Of a DNA stretch of 16,511 nt, positions 8,657 to 15,545 are shown in pieces. The notes below the pieces were generated by a model. It saw nothing but the letters and a program-made list of their open reading frames with translations. It made no database searches and was not told where the DNA came from. Position 1 is the first letter of the stretch, and each line of letters opens with the position of its first letter. The DNA lies in the NCBI RefSeq assembly GCF_000003855.2, contig NW_003101646.1, positions 242,224-258,734 on the forward strand. The letters are read 5' to 3'. This DNA is from Blastomyces gilchristii SLH14081 (Eukaryota > Ascomycota > Eurotiomycetes > Onygenales > Ajellomycetaceae). The translations under genes and the position numbers were made by a program.

Positions 8657-9203
8657 TATCATGTCTCTGACTATATCAAGACTCTGCTGTGATTCTGCAT
8701 AGCTTATTACTTCTTTATAAATGATTTCATTCATTCTGCAGACTGTTCAAACTGATTTTCAATCACTCTATAACATTATTCAGATATAATATAGAAAGAT
8801 CTGATTGATAAATATAAGAACTCTGCTTCTATATAAGATCAGCAGATTACTCTTTCATAATAGTGAGACACTGCTGAGATATCACCTCAGCTATTCTCAC
8901 TCATGAAATGAGAGAAGAGTATCTGCTCATTATCTATATAGAATAGCTAGATACTGACTTCTTATTAAAGAAGTCAGCAATTTGTTTTTAATCTTCTATG
9001 AGAATATATATAAGAGTTACTGCATTTCTTATACAATTTTCTTAGTATACTAAGTATCATATCTGTGATATTCTCACAATAACTCTGTAGCTCATGAGCT
9101 TACTATTTAAGCAAGATAGTCAAGCTCATCTCTACAGCTTCTCAAATAACTACCTCTACATAACACTGCCGACTAGCCACCGCTTCGGCTCCGTCATGCT
9201 ACA
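8657..9203 (+). repeat. 3' LTR of Gypsy I
   Basis: This is the partner of 857-1403. Its first bases read TATCATGTC where the 5' LTR has TGTCACGCC, so the TG terminus itself is mutated. The last 40 bp (9164-9203) keep CG, CC and GG that the 5' LTR has lost, ending GTCATGCTACA. CTATC target duplication follows at 9204-9208. Confidence 0.9.
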
Positions 9204-9214
9204 CTATCACTGAG
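9204..9214 (+). repeat. overlapping right-hand target duplications of Gypsy I and MITE A
   Basis: CTATC (9204-9208) matches 852-856 and closes Gypsy I. TCACTGAG (9207-9214) matches 341-348 and closes MITE A. Their overlap proves the order: MITE A first, Gypsy I second, inserted across the MITE's right end. Confidence 0.88.
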
Positions 9215-9444
9215 TCTTTAGATAGAAGCTTACTCATCAGTCACTCTAACTCTGTAACAAGATCTCTTGAAGAGAATAAGATCTTATAAGAGAATATCAG
9301 TACAAGACTTGAGAGTTCTGACACTCTAGATGTATAAGATATTCATATAATTATACTTCTTTCAATTTCACAGTTATCACACATTCAATGAACTATATAA
9401 TCATGTCTAACAATAATATGAAAAAACTCTTAAATATGAGTATA
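9215..9444 (+). mobile_element. R1: LTR end, leader and first codons of gag (right part)
   Basis: This continues the element begun at 1-348 and aligns with 9885-10096 of Element II. The LTR end falls near 9259 (GTAACA). A leader follows, then ATGTCTAACAATAAT at 9403, the same Gag start as Element II's at 10055. After about 14 codons the sequence is cut at 9444/9445 by insertion of Element II. The rest of R1 would lie beyond the right edge of the window. An open stretch over 9388-9573 is a chimera of this Gag start and the inserted LTR, not a gene. Confidence 0.78.
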
Positions 9445-9700
9445 TGTGGCGGGCTGCGCCCGATCAATTATATAGACTATTCCGCTCCACTTCATAGATT
9501 CTTCCACTTCACTCTCGAACATGTACACTCCGATCCTTGGCCATTCTTGATTGCTGATCTTCGGCCGCCATGAACGCGTATAGATTCTTCCGCCCTGAAG
9601 CTCCACTGTGTATGTTATCACATATGTGTATAAATATTCACTCTGATTGCTGATTTCTACACTTTCTCTTTCTTTCCTTCTCTAATGTTTTTCTCTTTGT

Positions 9701-9708
9701 TATATAAG
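9701..9708 (+). promoter_or_regulatory. putative TATA box in Element II LTR
   Basis: TATATAAG follows a CT-rich tract (9661-9700) and is conserved with 128-135 in R1. It is probably the element's promoter. Confidence 0.45.
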
Positions 9709-9763
9709 ACCTATCAATATTATACCAATCTATTTGGCATAGACCTCTTACACTAGAAAAATG

Positions 9764-9829
9764 TTCATTGTCTTCTTATTAGAAAATGATTATTCATGCA
9801 TTGTCTTCTCATTAGAAATGATTATTCAT
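9764..9829 (+). repeat. two ~33-bp tandem units in Element II LTR
   Basis: Two near-identical units containing CATTGTCTTCT and GATTATTCAT correspond to 191-257 in R1. Confidence 0.65.
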
Positions 9830-10054
9830 TGAGAGATATCTGAACGCGTAATGACATGTAAGAAAGAGAAACAGTTAAGCAGACACTGAGTTCTCAGATA
9901 GAAGCTTGCTCATCAGTCGCCCTGGCCCCGCAATAAGATCTTACAAAGAGAATGTCAGTGAAAGACCTGAGAGTTCTGACACTCAGATGTATGAGAATAC
10001 AATTACACTTCTTCAGATTTCACAGATATCACACATCTGATAAATGATATAATT

Positions 10055-11227
10055 ATGTCTAACAATAATATAAGAGAACTCTTAAGTGTGAGCATAGAAG
10101 TGATATCACAGTGACTCTGAGCAATATTGAAATTACAACAGCAACAGATAGCAGATATACATGTGACTCAACAACTTCAATACAAAGAGATTCAATGATT
10201 AACTCATACAATTTCAACATCTACAGAATTGAATACAAAAGTGCTGAAAGAATGCTTAGATGCTTCTGTATATTTTGATACTTCTAATCTCACTCTCTAC
10301 TCATCATGAAGAATGAAAATGCTTGTAAAACTGAGTGTAGATAAAGATGTCATCAGTTCATTAATCAATCAAGATTGATATATCAATGAACAATTGAAGA
10401 ATTGTGTGAAACAGAAATTCCACTCATGAATGAAAGTATGTAAATCAGTGTTGTAAACATCTGACAATATCATGAAATATCTTGATATTCTGTTTCAAGA
10501 CACTGTTATATAACAGAAAGCATTAGATTGATTATAGAATACTTGACAGAGAAACACTTCTCTTACAACATTTATTCCTGACTTTAACACCAAGATTCTA
10601 GAAGTAGGTGATCAATCTTGAGAGAATTGAATGAAGATTAGCATGCTCAAAAAGACATTGACTTTCAAACTCTTACAGGCTCTTGTAAGCATAGATGAAG
10701 ATCAGACTTATAAAGACTTCTGCACACAGCTTCAGATATTGAATGACTGTCTTACCAAGCTCAAGAGTATACAGAACAGTGACAGAAGATATTACATTTC
10801 AGTCACTCACATATCTACACTGAAGAATCACAACAATGATGCAGATGCTATGAACTGAGTAGACTTGAATATCTATGCATAAGCAAGAGTCTTCACTGTC
10901 TGAATGAGCTTCTGAGTCTCTGAGATCACTTCTGAAGAAGTCACTGATTGATATTAACATGAAGTGTGCATCAACTGTAACTGATCAGAACACATTGCTT
11001 TCAACTGCTGATTAATCTATGTGTCTTCATACTTGAGAGAAAGATCAGTGTCTTCTCATTTAAAGAATGAATCAGTGTCTGTCTGCATCAATCATGTTAC
11101 ATTAGAGAAAGATTCAGAAGATAACTATAAGAATATCTCAGTGAAACAGAGAAAAGATTAGCTTCTGTTCAAATTCACAAACAGAAGCTTAAAGAGATCA
11201 GATGACAACAATTTAAAGAGAAAATAA
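10055..11227 (+). pseudogene. gag: Element II Gag with zinc knuckle, degenerate
   Basis: This structural protein begins with ATG-TCT-AAC-AAT-AAT at 10055, the start conserved in R1 at 9403. One frame can be followed from there for about 390 codons to a TAA at 11225-11227. It is Gln-rich and probably coiled-coil early on (about 10110-10200), then capsid-like. A stretch without stops spans 10631-10855. The zinc knuckle at 10967-11008 keeps all four ligands of CX2CX4HX4C (Cys, Cys, His, Cys), but has a stop inside it at an expected Arg or Trp codon. Frequent TGA and TAA codons occur elsewhere. Near 11150-11225 a neighbouring frame reads at least as well, so a frameshift is possible there. Confidence 0.82.
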
Positions 11228-11229
11228 CA

Positions 11230-11539
11230 ATGAATGTGATTCTTGTATCTACTGTGATTGATAATATGTATAATATGAAAGCCATGATAGACAGTGATCT
11301 ATGTCACTATGCAATGATAAAATCTTCAGTTGTAAGATATCATAACCTTCAGTATATCTCTTTATCAAAATCTTAACTTCTTGCAGAATTGATGATCTGA
11401 AAGATGTTTATATCTGTTACATGATGAAACTAAACATAGATATGAGAGAACATTAATATGAAGATGTCTATGTATATGAAGTTGATAATCTTGATTATAA
11501 TCTTATGTTAGAACTTGCCTGACTATCTGAATAAGACAT
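11230..11539 (+). pseudogene. Element II protease region, left part, degenerate
   Basis: This is the retropepsin that would mature the polyprotein. ATG at 11230 lies 2 bases after the Gag stop and one frame off. The active-site triad appears at 11290-11298 as Asp-Ser-Asp, the Gly having become Asp by a G-to-A change. Further on, the frame carrying Asp-Tyr-Asn-Leu-Met-Leu-Glu-Leu (about 11500) fits the C-terminal part of a gypsy protease domain. The two parts are not in one frame, so there is an indel. The LINE cuts the gene at 11539/11540, and reading resumes at 13879. Confidence 0.6.
11526..11539 (+). repeat. 14-bp target-site duplication of the LINE, left copy
   Basis: TCTGAATAAGACAT is identical to 13865-13878. 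It abuts the (ATT)n run, which is the LINE's 3' tail seen on the plus strand. Joining left and right across one copy restores the host reading frame. Confidence 0.9.
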
Positions 11540-11558
11540 TATTATTATTATTATTATT
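11538..11558 (+). repeat. (ATT)7 microsatellite, 3' tail of the LINE
   Basis: Seven perfect ATT units (AAT on the minus strand) stand between the left target duplication and the LINE 3' UTR. This is a short-repeat tail in place of poly(A), as in several LINE clades. The first two bases are shared with the target duplication. Confidence 0.85.
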
Positions 11559-11567
11559 CTTCAATTA

Positions 11568-11599
11568 TAGATGTATGCAGTCAGAGACTATGACATCTA
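11568..11599 (-). other. LINE 3'-terminal stem-loop 2
   Basis: The outer stem pairs TAGATGT (11568-11574) with ACATCTA (11593-11599). Inside it AGTC and GACT can also pair around a TCT loop in the minus-strand RNA. It lies between stem-loop 1 and the (AAT)n tail. Confidence 0.55.
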
Positions 11600-11622
11600 C
11601 CTGAGAACTTTTAGTTCTCAGG
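11600..11622 (-). other. LINE 3'-terminal stem-loop 1
   Basis: This is a perfect 10-bp stem, CCTGAGAACT with AGTTCTCAGG, around a 3-base loop. It directly abuts stem-loop 2. Perfect pairing in a mutating region suggests function or youth. In other LINEs the RT recognises a 3' stem-loop of this kind. Confidence 0.65.
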
Positions 11623-11918
11623 GTTTTTCCTATGTCTGTAAAGTTAACTATTATACATTCATCAATTTCAGATATGCAAAATCAGAAAATTCCAGCCCAG
11701 AATACAAAAACTGTTTACAAATTGCAGTGTTTTAACATCTTCTGATACTTTGAAACCATTTGACAATATCATGACAAAGGAAAAGAGAAAGAGAACACAG
11801 TCTTAAAGATAGACACATTAAATAGATAGATAGAAAGGAATTGAAAGGAAAAGATAAAGTAAAGAGAGACTGTAACAAAACAAATTATTAAAAGATAGTA
11901 TATAGCTGTTTTAACAGA
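11623..11918 (-). other. LINE 3' untranslated region
   Basis: AT-rich sequence between the end of ORF2 and the terminal stem-loops. It is rich in A runs and GATA-like motifs on the plus strand. I see nothing coding in it. Confidence 0.6.
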
Positions 11919-12937
11919 CTATATCTGATTGATTTCCTCCTCTTCATATTCAGATAATTCTGAATTTAGCCATTTTCTTGTAGCTGCTTGAGTTTCTGAT
12001 AGAAAGTCTATTAAGTATTTAATTCCTGTCTCAGTTGAGAATAAGAATCTCATATTTAATTGATTTAGATCATACTTCTCTTTCAATCTGGCTCTGAGAC
12101 TATTGTTTAATGCACAGTGCATTACAATATGCTCAGGATTCTCATTTGCATTGCAGAATGAGCATTCTATTGAGTCAAATCTATCATCAAATCTTTGTAT
12201 ATAAGATTTGAAATAGCCATGTCCTAGTTTCAGCTGTATTATAGATGAGAATATTTTCTTTTTACATTTAATTGAACAAGATTTCCACTTGGGTTTTGTT
12301 TCAAATCTTGAATAATGTATACTCTTCTTTTGTTTCTGCCAGCTTTCATTTCACTTGTCTAAATAAGATTCTTTTATTTTTCTCTTTATAAAAGACCAGG
12401 ACACAATTTTTTGAATAGATCTGCTTAATTCTGCACCCTTTTTTGCAGCTGAATCAGCCAATTCATTGCCATGAATATTCATATGAGCAGGAACTCAGTG
12501 AAGATGGATTATCAGCTTTGATATTCTTCTCTTTTGAATTTTCAAAACAGAGTTTAAGATCAGTTCAAGATTCATTTGATCATTATGAATCTGACTATTT
12601 CTAAGTCTTTTTAAAGCAGCTTGACTATCAGAGAATATTCATGCCTCTTTCAAACTATTTTCTCTTTTATAAGATTTTATTTCTATGAGTTTGAAAGCTT
12701 TCACTATTATAAATAGTTCAGCATCAAAGACTTCAGATTCACAGTCTAGATTTCAGAAATCTGAGATAAAATTGATATTATCTTCAGTATAAGCAATGCC
12801 TGCACCTAATCTATTCAAATTCTCATTTTTTGAGCCATCTGAATAAATCAGAATAGAGTCTTTTATATTGATTGTAGAAATTCTCTTCAAATGCTGTTCA
12901 TATTCTTTCTCTTTTGATAGTTCACTTACTTGTAAGT
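11919..12937 (-). pseudogene. LINE ORF2, RNase H and CCHC finger, broken
   Basis: This is the C-terminal half of the LINE polyprotein. RNase H shows Ser-Asp-Gly-Ser (Asp codon at 12837-12839), Asp-Ala-Glu-Leu (Glu 12717-12719) and Phe-Ser-Asp-Ser-Gln-Ala-Ala-Leu (Asp 12627-12629). A His-Gly-Asn-Glu-Leu-Ala-Asp block near 12460 completes the domain. All catalytic residues are present. The terminal zinc finger CX2CX7HX4C is intact (12114-12164). The 67 or so codons before the TAA stop at 11919 are open and end in a Glu-rich run. Two or more TGA stops replace Trp. A frameshift near 12940 separates it from the RT part. It therefore cannot be translated whole. Confidence 0.88.
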
Positions 12938-13864
12938 CTATAAGAGATTCAAGCTTTTCTCTTCAGGGAGATAACTTCTCATGATCAACTTTTCAACATT
13001 TAAAGAAGAAAATTGATTTTTAATCAGAGAGCATAGTCTGTACAGTTGAGAAGGCATTTTCTTTGAAGAATTATTTTCATTCCAATCAAGAAATCTATTC
13101 CAATCCAGTTCATTTCCAGAGTTAATTGATGGAAATGAAGAAGAGACTCTTTCTCTGATTATATGATTTGAGCTCATCTTTATAACTCTCAGAGCATAGT
13201 TCATACAGGCCTTTTCAAATCTAATAGCAGGAGGAGGAATTGAAGCTTCAATTTCCATTGCTTTAATAGGAGATGATTTGAATGCTCCCAGAATTCTTCT
13301 CAAGGCTCTGTTTTGCAGACTTTGAAAGAGTTCAGTGAAATTCCCTTGATTATTCCATCAAACTTGAACTCCATAATCAGCTACTGATGTAATACAGGCT
13401 ATTTATAACTGTCTCATAGCCTGGAAGGATAGACCTCTCTCTGTATTTGATAGTCTGATTATGTTGTTCAATAGTCTTTCTGCCTTGACAGTTCTTTGTT
13501 GAATGTGATATTTAAAATTCAACTTGGAGTTTAACCATACTCCTAACCATTTGACATTTACACTGGGTTTAATCTCTCTATTTAAAAGAGTTAGAGATAG
13601 TTCTTTCTCATTGAATCTAGGAAAGAAATGAATTAACTCAGTTTTATCCATATCAAATTGAATTTGATTGATATCTGCTCTAATAAAGATTTCCTTTGCA
13701 GCTTCTTCAATCACTTTCAAATTCTCTTTGATAGTTTTTGAGCTGTAGACTAGACCAATATCATCCACATAACTCAGAGATCGCACTATTCTCATATTTC
13801 TATTTTTGAATAGATATGCAGTGTATATTGCAAATAAAATGGGTGAGATTGGAGATCCTTGTGG
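12938..13864 (-). pseudogene. LINE ORF2, reverse transcriptase C-terminal half, broken
   Basis: The element begins exactly at the Pro of the RT motif Pro-Gln-Gly-Ser-Pro-Ile-Ser-Pro (13864-13841); the whole N-terminal half including the endonuclease is missing. The catalytic box Tyr-Val-Asp-Asp at 13771-13760 is intact. A Trp-Leu-Gly-Val-Trp-Leu motif near 13545 is the usual thumb-side signature of fungal LINE RTs. A Tyr-Gly-Val-Gln-Val block near 13365 follows, where one Trp codon is TGA. A TAA interrupts at about 13403. The next 121 codons to 12938 are open in the same frame. The frame is lost just after, near 12940. Confidence 0.9.
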
Positions 13865-13878
13865 TCTGAATAAGACAT
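13865..13878 (+). repeat. 14-bp target-site duplication of the LINE, right copy
   Basis: TCTGAATAAGACAT matches 11526-11539 exactly and marks the 5' truncation point of the LINE. Confidence 0.9.
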
Positions 13879-14339
13879 CTTACTGAATGCTTAAAACAGA
13901 AGCTTGATATTCTCTAATAATGATAGAATTCATGAAGATGATATTCACAAGACTATGAATCTTACACAGATCTCTGTCAATGCTTATGAAATACTCTGAA
14001 AAAGAAGTCATTATCAAAATCACTGACAGAGTTACTGACAAGTTTACTGACAGCAGAATCATATGTCAATCTATTTCATCAGTCTAATTAATATCAAAAA
14101 GGCTCTAGAAAAGTTATCTTATATTATAACAACAGATTCTCATACAAAACTCTCTTAATAATATCATGAATATCTAGATATCTTCTGACAAGATAATATT
14201 ATGAATATATCTCTCTTACAAGGTTCTGAAGTGAATCACAGTATTAAGTTAGAGAAAAAGAATGATAAGAACTCTGAACTGTTATAAGACTCTCTTTATA
14301 ACATGTTCTGAGATGAACTTCTTCTTCTTCAAAAGACAC
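13879..14339 (+). pseudogene. Element II protease end and protease-RT linker, degenerate
   Basis: Joined to 11500-11539 across one target duplication, the reading continues without a shift for about 30 codons (Leu-Ile-Phe-Ser-Asn-Asn and a basic/acidic stretch). This supports the LINE boundaries. After about 14050 the sequence is harder to read, with stops in all plus frames. No further domain is recognised before RT. Confidence 0.5.
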
Positions 14340-15060
14340 TTAATAATCTGTTGAATAAAAAATTCATACATATTAGCAACTCTTCTGCTGCAGCTTCTAT
14401 TCTCTTTGCAAAGAAATCAGATGAAGAACTTCAGTTCTGTGTGAATTATCAAGAATTGAACAGATTAACAAAGAAAGACTGTTATTCTTTATCTCTTATC
14501 AATGAAACTCTAGCTCATATTGAATAAGCTCAATGATTTACAAAGTTAGATATCATCACTGCATTTCATAAGACCTGTATTACTGAAGAAGATGAGTGAC
14601 TTACAGCATTCTGAATATGATATAATCTCTTTGAATGAGTAGTCACACTCTTTGAACTGATCAATACTCTTAGTACATTTCAGAAGTATATTAACTGAGC
14701 ACTCTGAGACTTTCTTAATGAATTTGTATCTGCTTATCTAGATGACATCCTCATCTTTATCAATGAATTTAGAAAGAAATATCAAGAGTATGTACAAAGA
14801 GTATTACAATGACTACAAGAAGCAGAACTATCAATTGATATTGACAAGTATGATTTCAAAGTCAAGAGTACTAAATACTTAGATTTTATTATAGAAGCTG
14901 ATAAGAGAATCTGAATGAATTCTGAGAAGATCTCTGCTATTCTTGAATGAGAGACTCTGTACACTGTGAAAGATATATAAAGCTTCATTGAATTTACTAA
15001 CTTCTATCAGTGATTTATATGAAACTTCTCAGATATTATAAGATTACTTACAGAACTCAC
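14340..15060 (+). pseudogene. pol: Element II reverse transcriptase, degenerate
   Basis: Ty3/gypsy RT. The frame shows Ser-Ala-Ala-Ala-Ser-Ile-Leu-Phe-Ala-Lys-Lys near 14385 and Phe-Cys-Val-Asn-Tyr-Gln-Glu-Leu-Asn near 14435 (family form CVDYR-LN). Phe-Thr-Lys-Leu-Asp near 14537 carries the first catalytic Asp. An intact catalytic Tyr-Leu-Asp-Asp box is at 14735-14746, followed by Ile-Leu-Ile-Phe. Unlike Gypsy I, the active site survives, but TGA and TAA stops precede it (near 14524, 14534 and 14598). The same frame continues to integrase with no indel. Confidence 0.88.
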
Positions 15061-15545
15061 TAAGAAAGACTCAGTATTTCAATGATCAGTAGACACTGAA
15101 GCTGCATTTACACAGATGAAGAAGATATTCATTAATACCTCTCTACTGATAACATTCAATCCTGATTATAAGACAGTTGTTGAAGCTGATTTCTCTAACT
15201 ATGTAACAGAAGAAGTGATATTATAATATAATAATAAAGATGTTCTATAATTATGTGTCTTCATATCTAAGAAACTGAGTTCTGCTGAATGCAATTATGA
15301 GATCTATGATAAGAAACTTTTTATAATTGTATACTGTTTAGAAGAATAGAACTCTGAACTCTGAAGTATCTCTGAATTTGAGATAGTTATAGATCATAAG
15401 AATCTCAAATACTTTATAACTATCTGTAAACTCACTGAATAATAGATACAATGATCTGAGTTCTTAAGCTGCTTTCATTTTACAATACACTACTATTCTA
15501 GCAGTCAGAACTTGATGACAGATGTTCTTTCATAATGAGAGCAAG
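15061..15545 (+). pseudogene. pol: Element II RNase H, degenerate
   Basis: The frame of RT continues. It has a Glu-Ala-Ala-Phe-Thr-Gln-Met-Lys start (near 15100), then Glu-Ala-Asp-Phe-Ser with catalytic Asp at 15188-15190. A Ser-Lys-Lys-Leu-Ser block follows, then Asn-Tyr-Glu-Ile-Tyr-Asp-Lys-Lys-Leu with the catalytic Glu, and Ile-Asp-His-Lys-Asn-Leu holding the third acidic residue near 15393. A Met-Thr-Asp-Val-Leu-Ser motif at about 15517, the usual end of the domain, is followed by stops where Arg codons are expected. Confidence 0.85.

Larger units (their letters stand above)
857..9203 (+). mobile_element. Gypsy I: complete, inactivated Ty3/gypsy chromovirus (contains MITE B)
   Basis: Two 547-bp LTRs (857-1403 and 8657-9203) with TGTCA...TACA ends bound the element, and 5-bp CTATC duplications flank it. 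The internal order gag, protease, RT, RNase H, integrase, GPY/F, chromodomain is that of fungal chromoviruses. With MITE B (505 bp) and one of its 8-bp duplications subtracted, the element is about 7.8 kb. Everything from about 2160 to 6863 then lies in a single frame, interrupted only by mutation-type stops. About 1.8 kb between the chromodomain and the 3' LTR is not sense-coding and holds an antisense frame. The element cannot encode working proteins. Confidence 0.92.
9445..9935 (+). repeat. 5' LTR of Element II
   Basis: It starts TGTGGCGGGC and ends near CCGCAATA, where R1 has GTAACA at the matching position, giving the usual TG...CA ends once one transition is allowed. The length is about 491 bp. 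The first 175 bp are rich in CG, GG and CC, and mutation increases to the right. A perfect hairpin CGGGC-TGC-GCCCG lies at 9450-9462. The end boundary is inferred from alignment with R1 and may be off by a few bases. Confidence 0.72.
11540..13864 (-). mobile_element. 5'-truncated Tad1-like LINE (non-LTR retrotransposon)
   Basis: A 14-bp duplication flanks the element. On the minus strand it runs from the middle of the RT domain through RNase H and a CCHC finger to a 3' UTR ending in an (AAT)n tail. The body is 2325 bp. 5' truncation is the normal outcome of incomplete target-primed reverse transcription. RNase H downstream of RT plus a terminal CCHC finger fits the Tad1 clade common in ascomycetes; the I clade is the alternative. 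It has few stops and keeps GG and CC much better than Element II, so it is a later arrival. Confidence 0.9.

Noticed and set aside
9430..9621. Minus-strand open stretch across the Element II LTR start
   Set aside because: It spans an insertion junction between R1 gag and an LTR, so it cannot be an inherited gene.
11538..11558. (ATT)n as an independent microsatellite
   Set aside because: It sits exactly between the target duplication and the LINE 3' UTR, so it is the LINE tail.
13880..14062. Minus-strand open stretch next to the LINE
   Set aside because: The plus strand joins in frame with the Element II protease across the target duplication.
14782..14988. Minus-strand open stretch opposite the Element II RT
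   Set aside because: The plus strand continues the RT frame from an intact YLDD box; it is a shadow.
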